NCBI RefSeq assembly: GCF_007565055.1
Contig: NC_044559.1
Coordinates: 99,284,759 to 99,348,758, forward strand
Reading direction: 5' to 3'
Origin: Rhinopithecus roxellana
Taxonomy: Eukaryota > Chordata > Mammalia > Primates > Cercopithecidae
Length of the DNA: 64,000 bases
This document shows positions 1-11,724 of this stretch, in pieces (within the stretch, counting starts at the first letter, position 1; each line of letters begins with the position of its first letter). A model generated the notes under the pieces. The model was not told where the DNA came from. It searched no databases and worked only from the letters and a program-made list of their open reading frames with translations. The position numbers and the translations under genes were made by a program.

Positions 1-431
1 TCCTGGTCTCTCCTTGATTTCTTTAGAAAGCTTTGAATGTAACTGTTACTTAATAAATGTCCATAAGTTTCTAAGTAAGCAAATGTTCTCTCTTTTGTGG
101 AAAGACTGTGGCAAAACATTCCTCTAAAAGGCAGTACAGCTGGAAATGCACCTGTCAGAGGGTAGAACAACGGAAATGTATGTGTGTTATAGTGTTGTGT
201 ATTTTTGTTTGAGTCCATGAGCTTTGTTCCATAGCTTTGGAAATTTTTCATAGCCTTTTCCAAGCTCAGCTGGCATTGCTGGCAGGATGGAACTTGTCAA
301 GACACATTGATCTTTGGGAGAAAGGAGGAAATAAACCCATGATCCTGCAGTAGGTGGGCACCCTACCTCAATCAGATTCACCTGGAGGGCTTTTTCCTCT
401 GCCATTATACCTTATGGTAGTGGTCTCAAGA
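1..431. other. Gene-free stretch, no recognised element
   Basis: Moderately AT-rich sequence without a convincing exon, RNA gene or repeat. Short ORFs here show no protein family resemblance. Confidence 0.5.
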
Positions 432-590
432 TGAGATGACTGGAGCAGAAGCATTATCTGAAACTTGTTAAAAATGCAAATTATTGGGTCTCACTCCAAA
501 CTGGATTAGAAGTCTGGAGTTAGAGCCCAGCAATCCGTGTTTCAGCAGGCCCTCCAGGTGACTCTGCTGTAAGCTAAAGTGTGAGAACAA
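432..590. mobile_element. MER5A-like hAT-Charlie MITE
   Basis: The block resembles the MER5A non-autonomous hAT element: an 'aacttgtta' stretch, the central 'gcccagcaatc' block and the closing 'ccctccaggtga' portion. Termini are degraded, so this is an old copy. A second copy lies near 58,970. Confidence 0.6.
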
Positions 591-1287
591 CTTCCTTAAA
601 GTAATGCCAGTTTTCTCTGGGTGAAGAGGGATGGTGGGCAGAAGGAAAGAGTGAGAACACAGCTGGCTTCCCAAGTAGAGAAGGACTGTGGAAATGATTA
701 TGGCTGAGGATATTTTCTTTTCAGGAAACTATGACTGACTGGACAGAAAGCATTGTCCAGTCAAATGCTTGACTGGACAGCTCAAAATAAAAGGATGGAG
801 GCATGCACATAATGCTGTGTAATGCATTCAGGGAAACTCAAGAGTGTGGGTTGGGGTGACAACAAGGAGAACAATTCCAACCAGTATGATGGAGACACTT
901 GCACTATAGAGAAAAAAGATCTCACTTCCCAGTAAGCCAGAGACCTGAAAAATAAAAATTTTTTAAAAAGTTATCTCTTTGAACAAAATAGTAGGGAAAG
1001 AGAGATGGATTACCAGCAGCAAAATCATTAAAAGAGAAACTGGCAATCTATTGGGTAACAGCAAGAGGAAGTTATTAAACTGGTTAAAAAAACAAAAGAA
1101 TTTAGGAGCTTTCTCTTGGAGACTGCCCTGAGTTTGATTTATTATGGTGGGGTGTGAAGTGCAGTGACAAAAGGATTTCTTTCTCCTCTTAGGTCAAGGT
1201 ATGAAATATGGAGATAGGATACAGCACTCTTCAAACTTGCCGGAAAGCAGAAATTCCTCCTTATGCCTGATAGGACAGAGATCTAGC

Positions 1288-1480
1288 ACAGTGGTTCTCA
1301 AGTGGGGTCTATTTGTCCTCAAGGGCACATTTGGCCAAGTCTGGAGACAGTTTTGATGGTCACAGCTTTTAGGGTTGCAACTGGCATCTAACGAGCAGAG
1401 GCCAGGGATGCTGCTAAACATCCTATAATACACAGAGTTAATATTATTATTCTCCACAAGGATTATTCAGTTCCAACATA
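1288..1480 (+). mobile_element. hAT-Charlie family DNA transposon relic
   Basis: Begins with the hAT-like terminus 'cagtggttctcaa' and contains the familiar 'acatttggccaa', 'gtctggagaca' and 'gccagggatgctgctaaaca' blocks. A copy in the opposite orientation lies in CDK1 intron 7 near 54,790-54,950. The exact subfamily is not assigned. Confidence 0.6.
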
Positions 1481-2925
1481 AAACTAAAAAACTTCTGCAC
1501 AACAGTGGAAATAAGAGCGAAGAGACAACCTACCAAATGGGAGAAACTATTTGCAAACAGTGCATCTGACAAGGGATTAATATCCAGAATATATTAAAAA
1601 CTCAAGCAACTCAATAGCAAAAACACCAAATAATGTAATTAGAATGTGGATGGAAGACCTGAAGACATTTCTCAAAAGATGACATACAAAAGGCCAACAG
1701 GTGTATGAGAAAATGCTTAATATCACTAATCATCCCAGGAAATGCAAATAAAAACCACAAGATATCACCTCACCCCAGTTAGAAGGGCTATTATCAAAAG
1801 GAAAAAAAGTAAATGCTGATGAGGATGTGGAGAAACAAAAACACTTGCACACTGTTGGTAGAAATGCAAAGTAGTACAGCCATTACAGAAAATAGTAAGT
1901 GGGTTCTTCAAAGAGAACTACCATATCATCCAGCGGATCCCATTACTGGGCATTTATTGAAAGGAAATGAAATCAGTATGTCAAAGAGGTGTACTTATTC
2001 TTGTATTTATTACAGCATTATCAACAATAGCCAAGATATGGAATCAACCTAAGTGGCCATCAGCAGATGAATGGATAAAGAAAATGTAGTATAAATGCAC
2101 AATAGAATACTACTCTGCCATAAAAAATAAAATTCTATCATTTGTGGCAACATGGATGAACCTAGAGGACATCATGTTAAGTGAAATCCAGATACAGAAA
2201 GAGAAATACTACATGATCGCATTCATTTGTGGAATCTAAAATATCTGATCTCACAGAAGTAGAAAATAGAACAGTGGTTACCAGTGGCTAAAGAGAGTAG
2301 GAGGAGGGTGGCAGGAGGAGAGAGTGGTCAGCAGGCACGCAATTACGGTTAGATAGGAGGAATAAATTCTGGTGTCCTATTGCACAGTAGGGTGAAAATA
2401 ATTAAGAATATTATATTGTATATTTCAAAATAGCGTGGTGGCTTACGCTTGTAATCCCAGCACTTCAGGAGGCTGAGGCAGGTGGATAACCTAAGGTCAG
2501 AAGTTCGAGACCAGCCTTACCAACATGATGAAACCCCATCTCTACTAAAAATACAAAAATTAGCTGGGCGTGGTGGCATGTGCCTGTAATCCCAGCTATC
2601 AGGGAGGCTGAGACAGGAGAATCGCTTGAACCCGGGAGGCAGAGGTTGCAGTGAGCTGAGATCATGCCATTGCACTCTAGCCTGGGTGACAGAGTGAGAC
2701 TCCATCTCAAAAATAAAATTAAATTAAAACTAAAAAAAGAAAATAGCTAGAAAAAAGGATTTTGAATGTTCTCACCACAAAGAAATAATAACTATTTGAG
2801 GTAACGAGTAAGCTAAATAGCCTGATTTGATCATTACACAATGTATACATGCATAGAAACATCATACTATACCCCATAAATATGTGTCATTATTATGTGT
2901 CAATTAAAAATAAAATAAAACTTAA
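1478..2925 (+). mobile_element. LINE-1 3' end (ORF2 tail and 3' UTR), interrupted by Alu
   Basis: The block to about 2,424 matches the C-terminal part of L1 ORF2, such as the 'gatgaggatgtggagaaac' and 'taccagtggctaaag' regions. The 3' UTR resumes after the Alu at 2,743 and ends near 2,925 in an A-rich tail. Several in-frame stops show it is dead. Divergence suggests an L1PB/L1MA-age copy. Confidence 0.75.
2425..2742 (+). repeat. Alu (S-like), inserted in L1
   Basis: Full dimeric Alu with left arm, A-rich linker and right arm, ending in an A-rich tail. L1 sequence resumes on the far side, so the Alu is younger than the L1. ORFs on the minus strand here are Alu shadows. Confidence 0.9.
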
Positions 2926-2927
2926 AA

Positions 2928-3080
2928 GAATTGCCTGTAGTCCCAACTACTCAGAAGACCGAGGCAGGAAAATCACTTGAGCCTAGGAGTTCGAGCCTCA
3001 GTAAGAAGTGATCGTGCTGCTGTACTCCAGCCTGGGCCACAAAGTGAAACCCTGTCTCAAAAATAAATAAATGCATGAAT
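2928..3080 (+). repeat. Partial old Alu (right arm)
   Basis: Starts inside the Alu consensus at 'cctgtagtcccaactactc' and ends with an (AAAT)-type tail. Divergent, 5'-truncated copy. Confidence 0.8.
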
Positions 3081-3221
3081 ACATAAATAAAGAATTATCA
3101 AGCTCCAAATATCCATAATGCCAAGGTCAGGAATCCCTGGTCAAGGGTAAAGCACCGAGCCAGAACCATCTCTGTCACATATTAAATATCATGAGGAAGC
3201 TATTGACATGAATCTTCGCTT

Positions 3222-3572
3222 AATGCAGATGCTCCTTTACATACAATGGGGTTTCGTCAAAATAAACTCATCATAAGTGGAAAATATTTTAAGTAAAAAA
3301 TGCACTTAATGTATTTGAGCTTTCAAAGACGATAGTTTAGCCTAGTCTTCCTTAAATATTCTCAGAACATTTACATTAACCTATAATTGGGCAAAAGCAT
3401 CTAACACAAAGCCTATTTTATAATAAAATGTTGACCTGCATGTATTGCTAGCCTGGGAAAAGATCAAAATTCAAAATTCAAAATACAATTTCTACTGAAT
3501 GCATATTGTTTTTGCACCACTGTAAAATCGAAAAGTCGTAAGTCTAACAACAGTAAGTCAGGGACTGTTGGA
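3222..3572 (+). mobile_element. Tigger-family (TcMar) DNA transposon relic
   Basis: Has the 'ttacatacaatggggtt' start, the 'cctattttataataaa' core and the 'aagtcgtaagtc...aagtcaggga' end of a non-autonomous Tigger element. An antisense relative lies in CDK1 intron 4 near 48,408-48,640. Subfamily is not assigned. Confidence 0.6.
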
Positions 3573-3574
3573 TA

Positions 3575-5330
3575 TCAGTCTTAATGAAAACTTCATGTCT
3601 GCAGGCAGCAAAAGTTGTACGGAGTTTTGAGGCTGGGTTCAAGTGACTGAGGAGCACAATTTAAGTGATTGGGAGACCCCTGGGGATGGTGACAGAGACA
3701 GAGGTAGAGACTGATTGCTGGACACAAAAAAGAGAAAATCAAGTAAACAGGTCAGATCTGCAACCCCCAAGATTCTCTGGCTCAAGGACATTGGTGCCCT
3801 AACATCCAGTCACCTTATCCCTGTTCTTCCCCGGTGTGTGGGCAATGGCTGCCTTCACCTCAGCAATTCCAGCCTTACGAGAGATGGTAATAGAGGATGC
3901 ATATAGCTTTGGGATGGGAAATGTACTATTTAGCCAACCATTCTGAACATCAAACACAAATTACACCCATCCTGAATCGCTAGTAGATTTCATCATTTAA
4001 CTAGAAAAAGTAATACCTATTCATTGTAAAAGAAGCCTTGTAATAAACTTCTTCATAACCTTGCCTGGTGAAAGATACAAGAGGCTAGTATTTTGCACTT
4101 AATGTGTGCCAAGAATGCATTGTGTATTAAACATAAAGATCTACCTACTTCCTGTCCAGGATCGCCCCAGGCTACCAGCTGTTCAATTAAGAGAGATTTG
4201 AAAACAATTCACTAAAGGCATAGAAGAAATAAAAATGAGATCATACCCATCTGATCTGATAAAAGATACCATCTCTCTACCTTTTCCCCAAATTGTTCAT
4301 ATTTAAATATAATCCGTCCCCCCCCCACATACACACACATTATTTTTGTTTACTTAAATAGATAGTGATGATGTAAAACTTCCTTTTCAGGTAAAATGTA
4401 AGTTTATTGGATTATTTTGTTGATTTTTACTGCTCTCTTAATTAGAGTTGAGTAACAATTCTACATCTGTCTTAATTGTTTTTTAACCCCTTAATTAAAA
4501 ATCGCCTGGAATTTAATTAACTTCTAATTAATTCCTCTAACAAGCAAAGTGGTTGAGATAAAGAAATTTGGGATATGGTTTTCAGTACTTAAACTGAAAT
4601 TAAAGCAGTTGTAATTTTTTTTAAACGGATGATTTGACTAAATGAACTCAGTCCTCTATCAGGATGTTTTTTCCCGGGTCCTCACCTGGTCACCTGGAGC
4701 ACTTGTAGTAATTTTGCTTCAGCCTCTGGGCACCATGAAGAATAAGCCTAGGCACTTCCCTTGTTTTTAAAAGGTCTTTAAAATTAGAAGTTGTCATATA
4801 TTTATGTTGTCTGAAATAACAAGGGCTAAAATTCTGTCTGGATAAAACAAAACAAAACAAAACAAAACATTATTTTGAGGCTTGTTCATTTTTTCCCGGT
4901 CACTGAATAATGAGTCGTCATACTGAGGACACTATTCTGACTGCGTTTGCCCGTGGTTACCAGAGTCAGTGAAAGGAAGTCATGTGCCTAAGCCACAGCA
5001 GAGGGAACTGGCCTACTCACTATTACTGCAATTACTGTTAATAATGTCAGAAAACAAAGATGTGATGTGTAACAAGATTTCGTGTTCCACTAAATGTAAC
5101 TGGTCTTTTTTTTTTTCATCTTGTACACTCACGTAGGCTTGCACTTCTGTCTGCACACAATTTCTAAATCCTCCTTCTTCCGGCTACTTGAAGAGACCCA
5201 TCCACATAGAAAGGATTAGGATTCTTATCAGAAAAGTACTTTCTCACAATTTCAATTGATAAAACAGACTTCCCTTCACTTCAAGCTCCTATTAGAAGTG
5301 TTGCCTTACTGTTAGCCTCATTCCTACTCA
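3575..5330. other. Mostly unique intergenic sequence
   Basis: I see no gene. It includes a C-run plus short CA tract (4,318-4,340), an (AAAAC)n microsatellite at about 4,845-4,869, and a TAAT-rich segment at 4,436-4,545 that is described in the findings. Confidence 0.5.
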
Positions 5331-5334
5331 TCCT

Positions 5335-5610
5335 TTGAAACTCAGTGCAGTCACTGTCGCTTCCTCTGGGAAGTCTTCCAGGATACTCCATCCCAGTTGA
5401 AGTGAGTTATTCTTCCACTGGCTCTCAGGCAACTTGTGTGTTCTATCTCTTTTGTAATGAACCAATGACTAGAAACACCCTTCCCCTGCCTCCTGCTCCA
5501 GCCTATGAGTTCCTTACAATCATAAACTGAATTTTTATCTTTGTACAGTAGGTGCCTAGAACACAGTTTGCTATGTGCTAGGCACTCAATACATGTGTTA
5601 TAAATTTTCA
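5335..5610 (+). mobile_element. LINE L2 3' end
   Basis: Shows the L2 3' pattern: a 'tctgggaagtcttccaggata' type block, then 'gtaggtgcctagaacacag' and 'taggcactcaatacatg'. Diverged ancient copy. Confidence 0.6.
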
Positions 5611-5832
5611 TTGGCAGGCTTAGTGATAGGATAAAAAATTATACCTCAACTGTACAGTACAGGAATGCATGACTGTCAGAAACAGGGACTTCAGAGTAAT
5701 ACGTCTGGACAGTTGTTTCTGACAGGCAACATAGAAGGAAAGCAACCTATATGATTAGGAACCATCACACTAAATCATATAGCCAGAGGGCCGCCAAAGC
5801 TGAACCACCTCACCAGCTTTAAAACAAATTCA

Positions 5833-6161
5833 GGCCGGGTGCGGTGGCTCAATCCTGTAATCCCAGCACTTTGGGAGGCCGAGATGGGCGGATCACGAGG
5901 TCAGGAGATCGAGACCATCCTGGCTAACACAGTGAAACCCCGTCTCTACTAAAAAAATACAAAAATCTAGCCGGGCGAGGTGGCGGGCGCCACTCACAGA
6001 GCTACTGCGGAGGCTGAGGCAGGAGAATGGCGTAAACCCGGGAGGCGGAGCTTGCAGTGAGCTGAGATCCGGCCACTGCACTCCAGCCCAGGAGACAGAG
6101 CGAGACTCCGTCTCAAAAATAAAATAAAATAAAATAAAATAAAATAAAATAAAATAAAATA
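5833..6161 (+). repeat. AluY, young, Old World monkey type
   Basis: Full-length Alu beginning 'ggccgggtgcgg', with the 'ggcgtaaacccgggaggcgg' and 'gagctgagatccggccactg' variants that I associate with macaque/baboon AluY lineages. It ends in an (AAAAT)n tail. The target-site duplication aaaacaaattca sits at 5,821-5,832 and again just after the tail. Confidence 0.92.
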
Positions 6162-6349
6162 AAAACAAATTCATTCATTCATCCAACAAACATTAAGTTG
6201 TGTGTTAAAAGCCAGGTGCTGAGCTAGTTTGCAGGAACCCAGAAATTAAAGAGAGGGCCAGGGTTGCCAGGATCGTATAGTTATATTGAAGTGAGATAAG
6301 AACCCAGTACCGGTGCCTGTGGAATGTGAGAGCATATTCATGGTGGTTA

Positions 6350-6590
6350 CACGTTTTAGAGTCAAACCGTCTAGGTTCATGATTCACACCACTGATTATA
6401 TCCACGTGACCTGGACTAGGTAGATACCCTCACTAGGCCTTGGGATTCTTATCTGTAAATGGAAATAGAGTAACTCCTACTTCATGATACTGTTCTAATT
6501 ATTAAATTATACAATTCTTGCAAGGTGCTTATAACAATAACTGGGACATGGTAAACAATAAATGTCAATCCTTCTACTACCGATATATGC
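6350..6590 (+). repeat. MIR SINE
   Basis: Degenerate MIR: 'agagtcaaaccgtctaggttc', a 'gatatacct'-type middle, then 'ttcttatctgtaaatggaaat' and 'acaataaatgtcaat'. Ancient mammalian copy. Confidence 0.6.
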
Positions 6591-6690
6591 TAGTAGTAGC
6601 AAATATGGAAGGACATACTGCTGAATGAGTAGAGAGAGGACAAGGGACAGTGAGAGGTAGCACTTTTTTAGACTTTTATTTACTTGATAC

Positions 6691-6691
<1 letters not shown>

Positions 6692-6725
<34 letters not shown>
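6692..6725 (+). repeat. Poly(A) tract
   Basis: Homopolymer of about 34 A, not clearly the tail of a recognisable SINE. Confidence 0.9.
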
Positions 6726-6728
<3 letters not shown>

Positions 6729-6754
6729 GTTAGCCTTATTAGAAAACAAAGGTT

Positions 6755-7039
6755 GGCCGGGCGCGGTGGCTCAAGCCTGTAATCCCAGCACTTTGGGAGG
6801 CCGAGACGGGCGGATCACAAGGTCAGGAGATCGAGACCATCCTGGCTAATACGGTGAAACCCTGTCTCTACTAAAGAATACAAAAAACTAGCCGGGCGAC
6901 GAGGCGGGCGCCTGTAGTCCCAGCTACTTGGGAGGCGGAGGCAGGAGAATGGCGTAAACCTGGGAGGCGGAGCTTGCAGTGAGCTGAGATCCGACCACTG
7001 CACTCCAGCCTGGGCGACAGAGCGAGACTCCGTCTCAAC

Positions 7040-7069
<30 letters not shown>
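6755..7069 (+). repeat. AluY, young, Old World monkey type
   Basis: Full-length copy starting 'ggccgggcgcggtggctcaa', with the same diagnostic 'ggcgtaaacctgggaggcgg' region as its neighbour at 5.8 kb. The 14-bp duplication agaaaacaaaggtt flanks it exactly (6,741-6,754 and 7,070-7,083), so it is a recent LINE-mediated insertion. Confidence 0.95.
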
Positions 7070-7070
<1 letters not shown>

Positions 7071-7089
7071 GAAAACAAAGGTTAAACAA

Positions 7090-9160
7090 AAATCACCTGT
7101 ATTTTCAAATTAACATTTTGATGTATCGTTCCACAGTTTTTCATTTGCGTATGTAGAGATCATACTATGCATACTATTTGGTATCACATTTTCCTACTAT
7201 GACCGTTAATAAATATGTATTTACATCATAAGAACTCCATGTATTCACTGCATAATTGCATGTTATTGTGCTTGATCAGTTGCCTATCACAGTTATTTTT
7301 CTTTGTTCTACTAAAAGCAACACTGTCATGAACGTCTTTCTCTCTCTCTGCCAGATATCTGACAATCAACTGATAATTTTGTTTGATTCTAAGAGGTGAC
7401 AGATACACAGCAATGGTTAAACAGTTTTATTTCAATAGATACAATATTTGCAAATTTCAAATATTGAAACAATATCAAAAATCACAATTAAGATATCTTG
7501 CTTTCATTCACCTTGCTTTCTATTTCCTCCCATTATAGGAAACTGTTTTAATTAGGTTCTTATGTAACTTTTTGGTGTTGTTACACAAATAATAGCAAAT
7601 ACTCCACATATATTCTTGTTTTCACATTTCTTACACAAAAGCTAGCATACAATAATCACTGTTCTGCATCTTATTTTATTTATATGTAACAATATATTGA
7701 AGATGATACCATTCGTACAGGAAAAATTCTCTCTCCCCCTCCTTCCTCCCTTGAACCTTAATTTTTAATAGTGTCACAGGATTGTTTTGAGAAACTACAG
7801 TTTATTTAACAAGTCCTTTATTGATGTCAGCTCCCTGCTCTAATTCCTAGAGTAGGTTTGGATAGATTTGAGTCTGCCCTGTCTACCCCACTATCCCCTT
7901 GTCACCTATTAATGGCAAGGACAGGAAGAGTAGGTCAATAGCAAACTGCCTGGATTATTCCCAACCCGGGTAGACAGTGAGTGTCTTTCCCAAGTCTAGG
8001 TTCTTGGTTTCTAGGGTTCCTTCCAATAGCAACATGAGTATGAGAGACACTTAGAATCACAGGCTTTATTAGTTTTCACTGACTCTGACCAAAATTAGTG
8101 GGAAAAACACAGGTGCACAGTACCAGAAAGCTCTCCCAAGTGCAGGACCAAGTTAATACTGTATATACATGCAACATTTCCTTTTCCTTCATGATTTTGT
8201 TTACTATTGGCAGCACAGACCCCTTCCCAACATCATCCCCTGACTTTCTTCCAAGGATATGGTGACTAGTCCAAAATCCCTAATTATTATTTATTTCATT
8301 TGCATGTAGGTTTTCTCATTATGGAATAATTACCGTAAAATCATGACCCCATTACCAGGCCAACAACAACTGGACACTAGACAATGAAACTTTAACTAAC
8401 AGTTCTATTTCCTCTCCTTGTTCTGCTTCTCATTCTACAAGGCTACTCTGTCTCATATTCTGGCTGACCTTCTGTTTCTCTTGATGTTACTGAATTTATT
8501 GCCTCCATTCTTACCACCTAACTTGAAACTTTCTCCTCCACCAAGTCAGATTTTTGCTGAACCTTCTTACTCAACAAAGAGTAGGTAAAGTGGGTAGACA
8601 TTCCAGACAGAGAGAGCGCAATGTGACATGTTTGAAGAATCACAAGTTATTAACAGTAGCACAGGATTATGTTTTGAGAAACTACAGTTTATTTAACAAG
8701 TACTTTACTGATGGCAGCTCAGTAAAGAAGATATAGTAAAGAACTAAAGAAGAAAGAAGAAGGTAGAATGGACATGCTGAATTAGGTGTGACTCAGGAGG
8801 AGAAATGCTCATCAAGACCAACATTGAGATTTCTGCCATGGGTAAAAGTGGCAACAGTTACTAAGATGGACAGACTGTACTGGTGGGGGAAGATATTGGA
8901 GGTTAAGATGCCAGTGGGAACTCCAGGTGGAGAAGTCTAGTATGTAGTAAGCCTAGAACTCAAAAGAGAGGTGAGGATTGCAAATATGCATTTAGACAGC
9001 GTCATTATGTAAGTGATAGGTGTCATCTTGGGGTTTGATGAGACCATGCAAGAAGAGAATAGAGTGTGAGGAGTGCCCAGGATAGAATCCTGGGACCTAT
9101 GGTGGAGAGAAAAGAAATTAGTCAGTGAAGGAAATTGGGAAGCAGAAGTCAATGGTAAAA
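7090..9160. other. Intergenic stretch with a diverged direct repeat
   Basis: No supported exon. The 7.1-7.7 kb portion resembles very old L1 sequence but is too diverged to call. A segment of about 60 bp occurs twice, at 7,775-7,833 and 8,660-8,720. The block between may be an old LTR or L1 fragment, unassigned. Confidence 0.4.
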
Positions 9161-9161
9161 C

Positions 9162-9463
9162 GGTCGGGCATGGCGGCTCATGCCTGTAATCCGAGTACTT
9201 TGGGAGGCCAAGGCGAGTGGATCACTTGAGGCCAGGAGTTCCAGAACACCCTGGCCAAAGTGGAGAAACCCTGTCTCTACTAAAAATACAAAAAATTAGC
9301 TGGGCATGGTGGCAAACGCCTGTGGTACCAGCTACTTCGGAGGCTAAGGCATGAGAATCACTTGAACCCTGGTGGTGGAGGTTGCAGTGAGGTGAGATGG
9401 TGCCACTGTACTCCAGCCTGGGCAACAGAGCAAGACTCTGTCTCAAAAAAAAAAAAAAAAAAA
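9162..9463 (+). repeat. Alu (J/S age)
   Basis: Dimeric Alu with many changes, such as 'cggtcgggcatggcggctc', ending in a poly(A) tail. The long minus-strand ORFs at this place are its antisense translation. Confidence 0.9.
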
Positions 9464-9889
9464 GTAAAGTAAAATAAATCAATGATAAGAGAAAAACCAC
9501 GAGATAGGCTGGTAGTGGAAAGAATGCATCTATTAAAAAGAGTTTCAAGAGAAAAAGTTTTGGCAATAATATTGAATGTCTCATAGAAGTGGCGTAAAAT
9601 CATATATACATGTATATATGTACATATACATGTATAGAAAATGAGTACTTCTTGTTTTACTTTTCGTGTGTATGAATAATGAACAAATAATTTTTATTTC
9701 TGTAGAACCTGATGAACTTAATTTTTTTAATTTCCTTTATAGCCTTACCTCCTATCTTCAATCTTTGTTAAATTGTCAATACATGCTTGTAATTGATCTG
9801 TAAGTGGCATTCTTGTGCCACCCCCAGTCCAATTAATAACTATTTCAGTTTATTTCACTGCAAAAAAAATTTTTTTTTCACCTTTTTAT

Positions 9890-10140
9890 AATCTTGCGTT
9901 TTACTTATTTATTTTCATTTGTTCGAATTTATGGAGTACATGTGAACTTTTGCTACAAATATATAATAAGCATAGTGATTAAGTCAGGATATTTAGGGTA
10001 TCCGTCATCCAAGCACAATACATTTTTGTTTAATTATAGCCACCCTACTCTATTATCAATTCATTCCTCTGTCAACTGTGTTTGTATCCTTGAACTCACT
10101 TCTCTTCATCTTCCTTTCTCTCCCTGACTCACACTTCCCA
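9890..10140 (-). mobile_element. LINE-1 3' UTR fragment, antisense
   Basis: Contains the antisense L1 3' UTR phrase 'atttatggagtacatgtgaa', then 'tatttagggtatccgtcatc' and the 'atagccaccctactc' block. Related antisense pieces occur at 43,255 and 50,980. Confidence 0.6.
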
Positions 10141-10689
10141 GTCTCTTTTCTCTATCTTTCTACCTCCATGTGATGAAATGCACTATAAAATTATTTATTG
10201 GACCCTTACCAAGTGCCAGACCCTATCCTGGTCCCTGTGGATGCAAAGATAAACAGTCTCTGTCTCCAGGCTCACATAGTTTGCATTCTTATCTTCTTAA
10301 ATTAAACAGCTAGAAGACGTGAGGAGACTGGGGAGAAATGCTGGATCAGATTGTAGCAAAGAAGAACTTTGCAGGTGAAGAGCAGAGAAAGCGGTGGGGA
10401 CAGACTAGTCTTAAGCAGTTGCTTCCCCACCCCTCCCCCTTGATACTCCTGGGCTCAGTTATACACTCCTGCTTTCAGTAGAAGCGGTATTTCCACTGAA
10501 GGCAGCTTTATCCAGCCAGTCATGGAGAGAGGAGTGCTTTTCTGTGACTGATACTGTCTCCTCCAGGACTCCTCACACTTCAACACCTAGTCAGGGATGG
10601 ACTTTAGCTTTTCCCAGCAAATGAAGCAGGCACTACTTCTAGGACATAGGATGTCACAGGCTAAAACAAGCAGATACCTATTTATAAAG

Positions 10690-11720
10690 AAAAATAGCAA
10701 GTGATTACAGACTTCCTCAGAAGCAATGTTAGAAGAGACCATGAATTCAAAACAAACTTAAAACATGTATTAAGAGAAAAAAAATACATATAGTAAAAAA
10801 AGAAAATTAGTGTAGTAGAAGGTCAGACTGAGGAATTTTCAGCAAAGGAAGAAGGAGAAAAAAAGCTAAAGAAAATAAAAACGTAAAGCTAGGTGATAAG
10901 AAAGAGTGTAATTGTTAACATCTGGGTAAAAAGAGTCACCAAAGTAGAGAAAAATAGAAATAGAGAGGAATAAATATTTAAAGAAATAATGAAGACAAAC
11001 TCCTAAAATTAAAGAAAGATGAAAGACCTAGAATGAAATTATCTATAAAGCCCAAAGCAAAAGAAATAAGGGGAAAAAAACACTTCTCCTGGATCTACTA
11101 AGTGAAAAACTTAAATATCACATGAAAAAGAAATTCTAAAAGCTTATAGAAAAACCAGATATGTTTTTTAAAAAAAGGAAAATGAGGGGCCAGCATGGTG
11201 GCTCACACCTGTAATCCCAGCACTTTGGGAGGCCAAGGCGGGCAGATCACTTGAGGCCAGGAGTTCAAGAACAGCCTGGGCAACATGGTGAAACCCTATC
11301 TCTACTAAAAATACAAAAAAAAAAACAAATTCGCTGGGCATGGTGGCGCATGCCTGTAATCCCCTCTACTCTGAAGGTTGATTGACACACGAGAATTGCT
11401 TGAACACGGGAGGCCAAGGTTGCTGTGAGCCGAGATCGCGCCACTGCACTCTAGCCTGGCAACAGAGCGAGACTCTGTCTTAAAAGAAAAAAAGGGAATA
11501 ATGAATCAGGACCTAGAATTTTTTACACAGCTAAAATATAAGGATCTGGCAAAATATTTTCAAGCATAAAAGACCTCAAAAAACTTATCGTGCAAAATTC
11601 TACCCTAAGAACAATTATAGATAAAGCACTCAAGTAAAAGACAAGTCTAGAAAATATGAAAGATATATATGAAGTAAAGGTCTTCAAATACTGGGTAAAG
11701 TTTGTGGTGTTTAAAACTTC
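10690..11720 (+). mobile_element. Old L1-type element, interrupted by Alu
   Basis: A-rich strand with phrases typical of old mammalian L1/HAL1, such as 'ttcctcagaagcaatgtta' and 'caaaatattttcaagcata', on both sides of the Alu at 11,187. No intact reading frame remains. The class call is tentative. Confidence 0.4.
11187..11493 (+). repeat. Alu (S/J age)
   Basis: Dimeric Alu in sense orientation, starting 'ggggccagcatggtggctc' and ending after 'gagactctgtcttaaaag'. Confidence 0.9.
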
Positions 11721-11724
11721 TACC

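Noticed and set aside
9222..9603. ORFs of 120 and 81 codons on minus
   Set aside because: Antisense Alu translation with a poly-Phe stretch from the tail.
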